Notes: generated by a model not told the origin, from the letters alone. Positions 55,501 to 63,934 are shown, counted from the stretch's first letter. The stretch: 64,000 nucleotides of DNA from Bacteroides caecigallinarum (GCF_016902295.1 NZ_JACJLQ010000010.1:26722-90721); one strand, 5' to 3'. A program made the numbers and translations.

Positions 55501-55577
55501 GGTTGTCCGGCAAAAACAGCCACCGTGTTTTCCACCGCTTCAGTCTGATATGCCTGTATCTTAAAGTTGAATTTCAT
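52542..55577 (-). CDS. Type III restriction enzyme, Res subunit
   Basis: About 1,011 residues from ATG at 55577 (a longer frame to 55670 overlaps rhuM and is unlikely). Superfamily 2 helicase core: METGTGKTYVYIKT (Walker A), IIMDEPQ (DExx), FSHSALREGWDNPN and RQEVGRGLRI (motifs V and VI). The C-terminal endonuclease shows PDWAIA and FIAETKGSM, matching the PD-ExK site of type III Res. It acts with Mod to cut unmodified DNA. It starts 19 bases after rhuM on the same strand. Confidence 0.93.
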   Translation of the reverse strand: MKFNFKIQAYQTEAVENTVAVFAGQPSYDVTRYRRDMGRNYQRKTDEGDEFDLGYRNRQVELDARQLLSNINSVQNLYDITPSTALIKSMGAVNLDIEMETGTGKTYVYIKTMFELNKRYGWSKFIIVVPSIAIREGVAKSFNMLEEHFMEHYGKKARWFVYNSSDLTKLDSFSSDAGLNVMIINTQAFAASMKEGGRSKESRIIYSERDEFGSRKPIDVIAANNPIIIMDEPQKMEGEATQAGIKRFKPLFVLNYSATHRTRHNTVYALDALDAYRQKLVKRIHVKGFEVKNLRGTSGYLYLDNIVLSPKHPPMARIEIEVKTTSGNIVRKIKTFGVTDTLKAASGLAQYDNFVVSEINPQGYVTFLNGVTIKRGEVIGDSSEETMQRVQIRETILSHFEKERRLFKLGIKCLSLFFIDEVAKYKSYDDDVNEVKGKFQKIFEEEYERVAANQLKIWDEEYNRYISRFSAQDVHRGYFSIDKKTNRVIDGKIEKKTGMSDDISAYDLILKNKERLLSFEEPTRFIFSHSALREGWDNPNVFQICTLRHSNSTTAKRQEVGRGLRICVDKNGTRMDAELLGDEVHEVNKLTVIANESYADFTSALQSETREVLRERAAKATIGYFQDKKIKIGEEIHVVTESEASRIIVYLEDNGYIDENKNITVAYREAVTNGCVAPLPLKLQPIAEGVTRLINSIFDPKALEDMIVEDKVVIPENKLNDNFNKEEFQALWKEINHKYVYSVSYDSEELIRNVILHIDAELDVKQLRYVMIEGTQDEKNVAEFGDTRSQSRTLTNVCTSTVRYDMVGDIAKGANLTRRSVVRILKGIKESKLYFFKNNPEEFIRKVIGIIKEQKSTMIVEAIRYNMTDGKYDSEIFTSKSKMDFDKAYEAKKHVTDYVFSDSKGERNFAHDLDEASEVVVYAKLPRSFQIPTPVGNYAPDWAIAMKRDGVKHIFFIAETKGSMSSMQLSKIENAKIDCAEKLFNSMSTANVRYHKVTSYNDLIDAMNSIA

Positions 55578-55596
55578 TATCTTCTGTATTTTCAGT

Positions 55597-56598
55597 TTAA
55601 TTCTTCTTACCTTTCTTTCCGAAATCATCAATTGCTCTGATAGAATCAAGGTAATCCTGTTCCACGTCACTTATCGTGCGTTGTTTGTATTTACGGTACT
55701 CATTTGTAGCATGTTCCATCGCCTCTATATGCGACACACTACCGGAACCCTCCAGAAGTTGTTCGCCCGACATTGTAAGAATCCTATCCAGATAGGCAGC
55801 CCAATCATTCATAGTCATAGGCTGTTCTCTCTCTGCCTGTCGTTCCGCAAAATCCAAATATCCGGAAACAAGCTGCCCCATTGACCGAAGTTCTTTTTCG
55901 TCCAAATAGTTTTTTGCAGTCTTTGCCTCAACCAATGTCGGATGAGTTCCCTTAAAGGTAAATAGTCCCATAAAGTCCTTTTCAGCATCGGCACGTTCCA
56001 CTATCAGTTCTGCCGCAGTATGCCCATGTACCGCATAGTGTATCTTGTTCTGTACTTTCTTGAAAAACTCCTGCGATACTGAAGCTCTTGGATCATAGTC
56101 AATACTTGTAGCATATATCTCAAGTACCTGGCGGTAAAACACCTTCTCCGTTGCACGAATATCCCTTATGCGTTCCAACAATTCTTTCCAATAACCACCC
56201 CCACCAAGTTTTTTAAGACGCTCATCATCAAGAGTAAACCCCTTTATCATATATTCTTTCAGACGTTGTGTCGCCCATTGTCTGAAATGTGTAGCTACAC
56301 GCGATTTTATTCTATACCCCAAAGATATAATCATATCAAGGTTATAGAACATCATATCTCGTTCTACCTGCCTACTACCTTCGTTACGAACCTGTCGGAA
56401 ATTCCGACAGGTTGAAAGTTCATCAAGTTCCTGTTCCTCATAAATATGCTTTATATGTTCCACAACATTTGTTCTTGACGTTTGATACAACTCAGCGATT
56501 TGTTGCTGCGTAAGCCACAAAGTTTCATCTTCTATCCTGACATCAATCTTTGTCTGCCCGTCAATAGATGTGTATATTATAATCTTGTTGTCTTCCAT
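55597..56598 (-). CDS. RhuM-family protein
   Basis: A 333-residue member of the RhuM virulence/DNA-damage-like family, recognised by LWLTQQQIAELYQTSRTNVVEHI and the C-terminal FAERQAEREQPMTMNDWAAYLD segment. RhuM proteins recur inside restriction and toxin islands; the activity is unknown, though the N-terminus looks like an HTH. It sits between the winged-helix fragment and res. Confidence 0.9.
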   Translation of the reverse strand: MEDNKIIIYTSIDGQTKIDVRIEDETLWLTQQQIAELYQTSRTNVVEHIKHIYEEQELDELSTCRNFRQVRNEGSRQVERDMMFYNLDMIISLGYRIKSRVATHFRQWATQRLKEYMIKGFTLDDERLKKLGGGGYWKELLERIRDIRATEKVFYRQVLEIYATSIDYDPRASVSQEFFKKVQNKIHYAVHGHTAAELIVERADAEKDFMGLFTFKGTHPTLVEAKTAKNYLDEKELRSMGQLVSGYLDFAERQAEREQPMTMNDWAAYLDRILTMSGEQLLEGSGSVSHIEAMEHATNEYRKYKQRTISDVEQDYLDSIRAIDDFGKKGKKN

Positions 56599-56609
56599 TT
56601 TCTATATTT

Positions 56610-56762
56610 CTAATTACAGGATTTTTCTTCTTTGTTCCACACACTCATCATAGCTTTTCCAATATCTGTCAGCCTATACTTCTGTTTAGGATGATGCGGA
56701 CTATCCGGATAAAGCGGTTCTACCAATTTCATTGCAATAGCAGGTTTTAGAATATTATTCAT
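56610..56762 (-). pseudogene. Winged-helix fragment, remnant of a larger protein
   Basis: A 50-residue frame (ATG 56762 to TAG 56612-56610). ILKPAIAMKLVEPLYPDSP and KQKYRLTDIGKAMM match the C-terminal winged helix of AlbA-type ATP-binding/transcriptional proteins, which are normally several hundred residues. The frame continues upstream of the ATG without Met (ELRKNSARTF), suggesting the rest was lost. Its ATG overlaps the TGA of the 79-residue ORF (ATGA), so it may still be translated by coupling. Confidence 0.5.
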
Positions 56763-56998
56763 AAAAGTACGTGCGGAGTTTTTGCGGAGTTCACACGAAG
56801 TAGAATATCATTAGAACTTAGTTCCGACCATTCAATACTGAAAATCAGCAGTTTAAGCTGCTCGTTAAACTTCTCTCCATGATTTGCCAAGTTTTTGCGG
56901 AGTTCATCACAACTTCGTTCCAAGTCCGTAGCATTTGCATCTTTCACCACCACTTCAAACACCGTCAATTTGTCAATATAAAATTCTTCTTTTGTCAT
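56759..56998 (-). CDS. Short ORF after mod
   Basis: A 79-residue frame starting 11 bases after the mod stop. FYIDKLTVFEVVVKDAN and DELRKNLANHGEKFNEQ give no family I recognise. The end runs in another frame from the winged-helix remnant. It could be a small real gene of the restriction operon or a piece of the same broken gene. Confidence 0.45.
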   Translation of the reverse strand: MTKEEFYIDKLTVFEVVVKDANATDLERSCDELRKNLANHGEKFNEQLKLLIFSIEWSELSSNDILLRVNSAKTPHVLL

Positions 56999-57009
56999 GG
57001 GACTTATAT

Positions 57010-59004
57010 TTACAGGATTTTCCTTACCGTATCTTTGCTGTATGCTTCAAACAGCTGGTCGAAGTTGTCTATCACATTGTCCGATGCAGCCGAGGCGTCT
57101 CTCATAACGAAATACACAGGATGCATTTTTGCTATCTCCGTAATAGTAGTTTCGTTCACATCCTTGTCGAAACAGGCTATAAGATAGTTTCCATCCACAA
57201 GAAAGACTTCCTTACCTGCTATTTCCTGCTTTTCTATCTTGGCAGAAAGTTCTATTCCCAAATCAAGCATCACCTGGAAGAGAAGGTCTTCGGCAGTTCT
57301 GTTCTCTTTTACGTTTTCGCTGAAAAGAGTGTTCAAGCTGAATTCTTCCGGTGTATAATATACATCGTTCATATTGCTGCTGTCAAGTTTTAGGACACGG
57401 AAACCGGTGTCAAGACGCTGCAAATCTTTTATTTTATCTCCTAATTCTTTAATTTTATTTTCAAGTTCATTAGAATTACACCAGAAGTCATTATCTACCA
57501 AAGCTCTTTGCGAAACCAAATAATTTAATTCTTCATTTAACTTATCCAATTCATCATCTTTTATTTTTTTACCAGCTCTTCGGATACGTTCTTTGCCTAT
57601 TTCACAGATGTTTTTATAGCCATGGTCTTTTTTTGTATTACTTACTTCTTCAGGGAATTGTACAAGAATAAATTTACAATGTTTACTTTTTTCTGAATTT
57701 ACTTTAATTAAAGCATGAGCTGTACTTGCAGAACCAGAAAAGAAATCAAGTACAATAGAATTATCACCCAAATTAGCTAATGTAATAAGACGTTTTAAGA
57801 GTCTTATTGGTTTTGGACCATCAAAAACTCCTTTATTATCAAATAATTTAATAACTTCTTGTGCTCCTTCTTGGCTATGTCCTACATCTTTATAAAATAA
57901 AATTGAAGTTGGTGCCATTCCTTCAAATTTAAGTTCTGAGAGAAATCTTTTTATACGAGGTGTATTATCGCCATTAGGTCCAAACCAAATACGATTATCA
58001 CGGAGTCTCTCACCGAAAGCTTTCGGTGAGAGACTCCAGCAGCGTCCTGCTGGAGGCTCTACTACTCTCCCCGAAGGGGTCGTTATTGGATAATCACATG
58101 AAGCTGAATAAGTCTTAACTGTCATATTATCAGACTGCCATACTCCACGTGGATCATTATCTGGATTAGAATATCTTGCATCTGCCTCTGCTGTTCTTTC
58201 TAATCTACCAATTTTAAAACAATTTACATCTTTTGAATATATCAAAATATAATCATGACTGTTAGAAACGAATTTTGCATCATTTTTAGGAGAAAATGCC
58301 CTTTCCCACACAACCTGAGCGATAAAATTATTCCCACCAAATACTTCATCACATACATTCTTCAGATTCTTTTGCTCATTATCATCAATTGAAATAAAAA
58401 TCACCCCATCATCAGTAAGCAAATCCTTAGCAACCTTTAAACGAGGGTAAATCATATTCAACCAATCCGTATGAAATCTACCATTACTCTCAGTATTACG
58501 CTGCATAGGGTCTATTGTCTGATTACCTTCTTCATCAAACAATCCGCTATTTTGCTCAAACTCAGTCTTTCCCTGAGCAAAGTCATCATTATATACAAAG
58601 TCGTTTCCTGTGTTATAAGGCGGGTCAATGTAAATCATCTTTACCTTGCCGAGATAAGTTTCACGAAGTACCTTCAGCACATCCAGGTTATCTCCTTCAA
58701 TATAAAGATTCTGAGTATTGTCAAAATCCACAGACTCCTCACGACACGGGCGCAAAGTCTGTGTAGTAGTTTCATTGGCAAGTCGTGATGCAGCACGCTT
58801 TCCCGACCATGTAAACTGATAGCGTTCTTCTCCTTCCTCCAACACATCATTAGTGAGTTCCGCTTTCAGCTTGTCAAAGTCTATAGCCAATTCCGGTTTT
58901 CCGTCCTTACCTATTCGTTCTGTCACACAATTTGGAAACAATTGTGCTATCTTATCTATATTGTTGCCTACTAAATCAAGGCTCTGCATTTTCAGTTTTT
59001 CCAT
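57010..59004 (-). CDS. Type III DNA methyltransferase, Mod subunit
   Basis: A 664-residue N6-adenine methyltransferase of the beta class. Motif IV DPPYNTG is at 127-133 and the SAM loop appears later in LDFFSGSASTAHAL (order IV then I). GNNFIAQVVWERAFSPKNDAKFVSN is the following conserved part, then a target-recognition region. The segment PSGRVVEPPAGRCW..RLRDNRIWFG is encoded by three adjacent hairpins (58002-58079), see findings. It ends 11 bases before the short ORF; a hicAB terminator lies upstream, so it needs its own promoter. Confidence 0.95.
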   Translation of the reverse strand: MEKLKMQSLDLVGNNIDKIAQLFPNCVTERIGKDGKPELAIDFDKLKAELTNDVLEEGEERYQFTWSGKRAASRLANETTTQTLRPCREESVDFDNTQNLYIEGDNLDVLKVLRETYLGKVKMIYIDPPYNTGNDFVYNDDFAQGKTEFEQNSGLFDEEGNQTIDPMQRNTESNGRFHTDWLNMIYPRLKVAKDLLTDDGVIFISIDDNEQKNLKNVCDEVFGGNNFIAQVVWERAFSPKNDAKFVSNSHDYILIYSKDVNCFKIGRLERTAEADARYSNPDNDPRGVWQSDNMTVKTYSASCDYPITTPSGRVVEPPAGRCWSLSPKAFGERLRDNRIWFGPNGDNTPRIKRFLSELKFEGMAPTSILFYKDVGHSQEGAQEVIKLFDNKGVFDGPKPIRLLKRLITLANLGDNSIVLDFFSGSASTAHALIKVNSEKSKHCKFILVQFPEEVSNTKKDHGYKNICEIGKERIRRAGKKIKDDELDKLNEELNYLVSQRALVDNDFWCNSNELENKIKELGDKIKDLQRLDTGFRVLKLDSSNMNDVYYTPEEFSLNTLFSENVKENRTAEDLLFQVMLDLGIELSAKIEKQEIAGKEVFLVDGNYLIACFDKDVNETTITEIAKMHPVYFVMRDASAASDNVIDNFDQLFEAYSKDTVRKIL
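58002..58079. repeat. Cluster of three hairpins inside the mod coding sequence
   Basis: 58002-58037 is an uninterrupted 36-base palindrome centred on AAAGCTTT. CTCCAGCAG (58034-58042) pairs with CTGCTGGAG (58047-58055), and CCCC (58069-58072) with GGGG (58076-58079). The local GC content is well above that of the flanking mod sequence. Confidence 0.85.
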
Positions 59005-59137
59005 AATCTTAAAATTCCAATTATTACTGCATCACAAAACTTTGTATATTTTAATGTAAAAGGTTATAACCATACAACCTTTTTACCATTTCTTATCAAG
59101 TATTCTTATATATTGTTTAGAAAAAGACGACCTATAA

Positions 59138-59179
59138 AAGTAATAGAGTGGATTCAGACAAGAGTCCACTCTATTACTT
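59138..59179 (-). terminator. hicAB terminator
   Basis: AAGTAATAGAGTGGA (59138-59152) pairs perfectly with TCCACTCTATTACTT (59165-59179), 20 bases after the hicB stop. The T-run on the minus strand is weak. Confidence 0.75.
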
Positions 59180-59198
59180 GTTTTTATGTGATATGAAC

Positions 59199-59537
59199 CT
59201 ACAACATCGTTGCAATCTGTTTTTCCAAGGCCGCCTTGATAAATGCGTTTATCGACATACCGGCCTGTTTTGCTAAAACAGCAATCCTACTGTGAGTTTC
59301 AGGTGATATACGGACATTTAGCGAACCGGAATAGCTTTTGTGAGGCTCAATACCCTCTTCCATACAATATGCCAGATAATCATCAACTGCTTCATGGAAA
59401 GCCTCTGTAAGTTCCTTAACGCTCTCCCCCTCAAAATTTACCAGCCCGTTGATTCCTTCTATCTTCCCGAAAAAAACATTGTCCTTCTCACTGAAAGAAA
59501 CCGAACCTATGTATCCTTTATATGTCAGCGTATTCAT
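59199..59537 (-). CDS. hicB: HicB-type antitoxin
   Basis: A 112-residue type II antitoxin. The N-terminal half is the partly degraded RNase H-like HicB fold (IEGINGLVNFEGESVKELTEAFHEAVDDYL) and the C-terminal half a ribbon-helix-helix (SGSLNVRISPETHSRIAVLAKQAGMSIN). It neutralises HicA and represses the pair. It follows hicA after 17 bases. Confidence 0.92.
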   Translation of the reverse strand: MNTLTYKGYIGSVSFSEKDNVFFGKIEGINGLVNFEGESVKELTEAFHEAVDDYLAYCMEEGIEPHKSYSGSLNVRISPETHSRIAVLAKQAGMSINAFIKAALEKQIATML

Positions 59538-59554
59538 AATGTAACCTCCATTTT

Positions 59555-59812
59555 TTATTTTAAAAATCCTGCTTCTTTTAATTCATCCAAAACTTGCTTC
59601 ATGGCATATCCTTTGATAATGTTTCCCGGATGAGGTTTGTGCAACATTATCGGACGTTTATTCTCATTGTGGTATATGACTCTTGACCCTGATGTCTTGC
59701 CCTTATTCGACTTTTCATATCCGAATATGGACAATAGCCTTTCCATTTCATCAAAGGTGAAATCATTCGGTAGTCGTTTAAAACGTTCTATAAGTTTTTC
59801 TTTACTTCCCAT
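59555..59812 (-). CDS. hicA: HicA-type toxin
   Basis: An 85-residue mRNA interferase of the HicA family with a dsRNA-binding-like fold. The catalytic His is in the LHKPHPGN segment, and GYEKSNKGKTSGSRVIY is the typical beta-strand region. HicA toxins cleave mRNA when HicB is lost; here it sits inside a restriction island and may act as an addiction or abortive-infection element. It is first in the pair. Confidence 0.9.
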   Translation of the reverse strand: MGSKEKLIERFKRLPNDFTFDEMERLLSIFGYEKSNKGKTSGSRVIYHNENKRPIMLHKPHPGNIIKGYAMKQVLDELKEAGFLK

Positions 59813-59828
59813 TATAATATACCTTTTC

Positions 59829-59860
59829 GCAAATGTAACTATAAAACAGTTACAATCAAA
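59829..59860 (-). promoter_or_regulatory. hicAB promoter and probable HicB operator
   Basis: TACATTTGC (59829-59837) and TTTG (59857-59860) are separated by exactly 19 bases. GTAACT-N7-AGTTAC (59835-59853) fills the spacer as a palindrome, as expected for binding by a ribbon-helix-helix dimer. Confidence 0.75.
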
Positions 59861-59889
59861 GAAAATTGTCAGATATTACTAATATTGAA

Positions 59890-60492
59890 TTAGCTTATAC
59901 TCCCCTTTAAATTCTTTATCATCTCAAAATACTCCCTTTTCTTCCTCGGCTGTTTCTCTGTAGCAAGTCTGCGCTCCAAAGTCTTTATCTGTGCCTCAAT
60001 CTTTGCTTTCTTCTCATCAGCCTGTATCTGTTCTGTAAGCGACCTTCCTTCCTCCACATCAATCTGCCCCACCTGCTTTATGATATTCTCCCATACAGCA
60101 TCAAGGTTCAAGCCGGACAGGTCTATACGTGTTTCTTCTGTCGGTTTCCAGCAGGAACTTATCAGTTTGGTGTGGAACACCACTAATTGTGTTTCATCCT
60201 CATACTGCAAGGCAAAGACTATATTTTGCGAAATCAGTCGTGACAACAGAACTATATTCTTGGCATTATATTCCTTTCGTTTCAGACGGACACACATCAG
60301 ATAGAACTCCTTAACTGTCTGTCCTTCCGATAAGGCCGGCACTGTAGCAGGCGATACAAAAGCCGTCAGGTCAAGACGGTTTATATCCGCATCGAAACTG
60401 TCACGCTGCTGTGCGTCAAGCTCGAACTTGGCATATATAGCTTTCTTGGGCAGTTGTTTCTTTATCTCAGTGGTTTGTGGTAAGCCGTACAT
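59890..60492 (-). CDS. DUF4391 domain protein
   Basis: About 200 residues from ATG at 60492 (a TTG at 60522 is less likely). Family features are LPKKAIYAKFELDAQQRDSF and FHTKLISSCWKPTEE, followed by a coiled-coil tail of Lys/Glu/Gln. DUF4391 proteins are companions of PLD-type helicases next to type III Mod/Res genes, as here; their role is unknown. The stop lies 77 bases before the hicA start, with the hicAB promoter between them. Confidence 0.88.
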   Translation of the reverse strand: MYGLPQTTEIKKQLPKKAIYAKFELDAQQRDSFDADINRLDLTAFVSPATVPALSEGQTVKEFYLMCVRLKRKEYNAKNIVLLSRLISQNIVFALQYEDETQLVVFHTKLISSCWKPTEETRIDLSGLNLDAVWENIIKQVGQIDVEEGRSLTEQIQADEKKAKIEAQIKTLERRLATEKQPRKKREYFEMIKNLKGSIS

Positions 60493-60596
60493 CTTTTTAT
60501 GAAATCTTTTGTGACATTCCAAACAGGCCGTTATAATAAGGCCATAACATTGGTGTAAATATACAAAATAATGATATAACTCCTACTTTTAATACA

Positions 60597-60655
60597 CCAA
60601 ATTACCGAATAATCCTATGCCAAATTACCGAAAAGAATTATGCCAAATTACCGAA
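60597..60655. repeat. Triple 23-base direct repeat
   Basis: CCAAATTACCGAA occurs at 60597-60609, 60620-60632 and 60643-60655, each start 23 bases apart, with a shared TATG before copies two and three. It lies between the helicase stop (60667) and the DUF4391 start, so on the minus strand it reads as three TTCGGTAATTTGG sites upstream of DUF4391. Confidence 0.85.
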
Positions 60656-60666
60656 AATTAAAGTTC

Positions 60667-63600
60667 TTACTGTATTACAATAAAACAAATCAGTTCAAAA
60701 TCGTCAAGTCCCTTAATTTCGTCGGCAAAAAGATTACCCTGCACTCCGCTAAGGAAACTGTCAATATCGCTTGATTCCTTTACCTCAAGTATGGAGCTGA
60801 CGGCATCTCCCAAAAGGTCGGAATAGCGTTTCATATCCTTACCGTCGTTTGTGGCAAGATTAAACTCGTGACAGAGTTCCCTGACCGGCTCATGTATCCC
60901 CTTGCAGAGAAAACGCATACGGTCCAGCAATTCTTTTGGCGACAGATGATTGATAACCACTTCTCCGTCATTGGAGATATAGACCATATAAAATGGATGC
61001 AGACGGTTTTTCCTGTCTATATTGACAGAATTGTTACGGTTCTTCAACACATAAATTACTCCGGCAGGACAATCGTCCGTGGCAGGCACTATGGCATGAA
61101 GACCGAACGGTGTATGCTCTACATCGGAATTGTGCTTCATATAGTCGAGCAGGTCAAGACGGAACTCGTTCAGTCCGAGGTCCATTATAGACACTCCTGT
61201 GTTCATTTCCTCTATGTCTATCACTTCTTCCTGCAAGCGTTTCAACTGTTCACGGCGGTATTCCAAGTCGCCTTTTTCCTCGTCCGTAAGCGGATTGTCA
61301 TCGCCTGTAGATGTCATAACAGACACTTTCATGCGTGCCTCTACTCGTCCTTTAAGGTCGATATATTCATCAAGAGTCATATCCGGCCAGTAATTGACAA
61401 GCTGTATCACATCGTTGCGGCTGCCTATACGGTCTATTCGTCCGAAACGCTGGATTATGCGGACAGGATTCCAGTGGATATCATAATTTATCAGATAGTC
61501 ACAATCCTGAAGGTTCTGTCCTTCGCTTATACAGTCGGTCGCTATAAGTATATCTATACTCTCTTCGATATTAGGAAATATGGCCGCTTTCTCCTTCGAT
61601 ATAGGCGAAAACAGCGTAAGAACTGTATTGAAATCAAGCTTCTGTTTCAATTTCAGAGTGCTGCGTGCTTCTATATCACCGGTTATCAGAGCCGTATGCA
61701 GTCCTGTCTTTTCGAGTATCCGTGATGCAAGATTGTCATACAGATATTCTGCGGTATCAGAGAAAGCGGTAAAGATTATCACTTTCCTGTTTCCCGGATT
61801 TATAGGGTTCTCTATCTTGTTGCGCAAGTCTGCCAACAATTGCTGTAGCTTGCTGTCATGCTCAGGAGTTATATCTTCAAGCATAAGCAAAAGCAGATTC
61901 AGGACTTCTATATCCTGTTCAAGAAACTCTTTCCAACTGATATAGTCCATATCGGCAAGCGCAATCTGCGATTTCTTTCCGCCTATGAAAATGCTGTCTT
62001 CATCGTCCATGTCAAGACCGTACGGCATTTCATATTCTGCCACCATTCCATAGTTCTCGTATGAATCCGTTTCATCAATCTTCTGAAGTGTGGAACTGAT
62101 GAAAGAACGGATGCGTTCTATAGTGAGGCGGAAAGAGTTTACAGAACTTTCCAGACGTTTCAGCAAGTTGGCACTCATAAGTTTGCGCAAACCGCTTTCG
62201 CGTCCTGCCATAGTCAATCCGGTATATTCATCATTACTGTTCAACTTGGCATATTTGGAAATCTTGCTTGGCAGGATAAACAGCGACGGGGTATATATAG
62301 CGAGATTAAGCCTCTGCAGAAGTTCAAATATCTCATTATAGTTTATCGCACTGTCCAAATCAGTAAGATGCGGACGGCGCGACAATGGCTTCAGTCTTTG
62401 AGGAAACTTGCCTATGTCGGCTGTATTATAATACTGCTCTATATGACGGCGGCTTCTGGCTATTGTAACCGAATCGAGCACCTCGAAGAAATCAAAGCTA
62501 AGACTATCGAGCAGACGTTTTGTAGTTCTGTGTTCCGGTGGAAGTTTCGACCAACGGTTATATACTGTCTGAGCTTGACGAAATATATCCTCAATGCTGT
62601 TCTGTGTATCAAGCAAATCGTCAATATTCTTAGACTCGCCTTCGTATGCCAGGGCTATCTGGTTCTTGAGGTCATTGAAACGGTTGTTCACCGGAGTGGC
62701 AGAAAGCATAAGGACTTTTGTCTTTACTCCCTTACGGATTACCTTATTGAGCAGTTGCAGATATCTGTTCTCTTTCGGATTTTCATCATTCTCGTCTGTA
62801 GTAACCTTGCCGCCGTTACGGAAATTATGACTTTCGTCTATCACAACAAGATCATAATTGCTCCAGTTGATATGAGCAAGGTCAAGACCGTTAGACTTTC
62901 CGCCTGTACGCGACAGGTCGGAATGAAACAGTATATCGTATCTCAGGCGGTCGGCAGCTATAGGATTGTTCAGATAATTGCTGCGATATGTTATCCAGTT
63001 GTCGTTAAGTTTTTTAGGACATAACACCAACACGGACTTGTTTCTGTTCTCGTAATATTTTATTACAGAAAGTGCGGTAAATGTCTTACCCAGACCAACA
63101 CTGTCGGCAAGAATACAGCCGTTATATTTTTCAAGCTTGTTTATAATGGCAAGACAGGCATCTTTCTGGAAATTATACAGTTTGTTCCAGATTATACTGT
63201 TCTTGAATCCGGTAGCCTCGTTAGGCAATACATCTTCGGAAATATCTTCAAGGAACTCGCTGAATATATTGTATAAAGTAACGAAATATATAAAGTCTGG
63301 TGAGTTTTCCTTATAGGCATTTGTAATATTGTCAAGTACCTCATCGGTAACCACCTGCATTTTTTCGGTATCATTCCAGAGATTATCGAACAAAGTAAGA
63401 AACTGCTGCGAGAACGGTGCTTCCATCTTATTAATCATGGTGTAGGCATTGTTTCCTCGCTCACAGCCCAAATCTACTGTAGTGAACCCGTTTACAGGCA
63501 TATAGCTGGCTGTGTCAATATTGACAAAACCCATCATGTTTTCGTTTGTACGGTTGGACTTGAAACATACTTTTTTCTTTATCCACTCCGCACACTCACG

Positions 63601-63894
63601 TGCAATAGCTTTCTGCGACAGTTCATTACGGAGTTTTATCTCAAACTCAGAACCGTAAAGACTACGTTCACGGTTAAGTCGCGGAATATAAAACTCACGT
63701 TTTTGCTTGTCTGTTTTCTCTGTAACGAATGTTGGAGATGTAAAGATAAAACGTAACTCCTTAATATCTTTAAGCTGTTTCTTCAATTCCTGAAAGGCAT
63801 ATATAGAGAAACAGGAAGCAGCTATAGAAATTCTGCTCCCGCTCTTTATTTCTGTTATAAAATCATCTTTCAGGGTTTTATGTATATTATCTAT
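60667..63894 (-). CDS. PLD-domain SNF2-type helicase, 5' end altered
   Basis: A protein of at least 1,039 residues. The N-terminus looks like a phospholipase D-type domain (beginning near SRISIAASCFSIYAFQEL), followed by an SNF2/SF2 helicase: ADSVGLGKTFTAL (Walker A), VVIDESHNFRNGG (DExH-like), and the C-terminal ATDCISEGQNLQDCD and RFGRIDRIGS motifs. The first ordinary start is TTG at 63786, but the frame is open to 63894 and the extra 36 codons read like the missing first strand of the PLD domain, with no ATG, GTG or TTG. A stop codon lies at 63895-63897 in the same frame. I give the extended limits; translation start is uncertain. Confidence 0.82.
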   Translation of the reverse strand: MDNIHKTLKDDFITEIKSGSRISIAASCFSIYAFQELKKQLKDIKELRFIFTSPTFVTEKTDKQKREFYIPRLNRERSLYGSEFEIKLRNELSQKAIARECAEWIKKKVCFKSNRTNENMMGFVNIDTASYMPVNGFTTVDLGCERGNNAYTMINKMEAPFSQQFLTLFDNLWNDTEKMQVVTDEVLDNITNAYKENSPDFIYFVTLYNIFSEFLEDISEDVLPNEATGFKNSIIWNKLYNFQKDACLAIINKLEKYNGCILADSVGLGKTFTALSVIKYYENRNKSVLVLCPKKLNDNWITYRSNYLNNPIAADRLRYDILFHSDLSRTGGKSNGLDLAHINWSNYDLVVIDESHNFRNGGKVTTDENDENPKENRYLQLLNKVIRKGVKTKVLMLSATPVNNRFNDLKNQIALAYEGESKNIDDLLDTQNSIEDIFRQAQTVYNRWSKLPPEHRTTKRLLDSLSFDFFEVLDSVTIARSRRHIEQYYNTADIGKFPQRLKPLSRRPHLTDLDSAINYNEIFELLQRLNLAIYTPSLFILPSKISKYAKLNSNDEYTGLTMAGRESGLRKLMSANLLKRLESSVNSFRLTIERIRSFISSTLQKIDETDSYENYGMVAEYEMPYGLDMDDEDSIFIGGKKSQIALADMDYISWKEFLEQDIEVLNLLLLMLEDITPEHDSKLQQLLADLRNKIENPINPGNRKVIIFTAFSDTAEYLYDNLASRILEKTGLHTALITGDIEARSTLKLKQKLDFNTVLTLFSPISKEKAAIFPNIEESIDILIATDCISEGQNLQDCDYLINYDIHWNPVRIIQRFGRIDRIGSRNDVIQLVNYWPDMTLDEYIDLKGRVEARMKVSVMTSTGDDNPLTDEEKGDLEYRREQLKRLQEEVIDIEEMNTGVSIMDLGLNEFRLDLLDYMKHNSDVEHTPFGLHAIVPATDDCPAGVIYVLKNRNNSVNIDRKNRLHPFYMVYISNDGEVVINHLSPKELLDRMRFLCKGIHEPVRELCHEFNLATNDGKDMKRYSDLLGDAVSSILEVKESSDIDSFLSGVQGNLFADEIKGLDDFELICFIVIQ

Positions 63895-63934
63895 TTAAGT
63901 TTCGCAAGTAAAAAAATATAGCTTTTAGTTCTGT

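Noticed and set aside
60597..60655. CRISPR array
   Set aside because: Only three units with 10-base gaps, no spacers of normal size and no cas gene.
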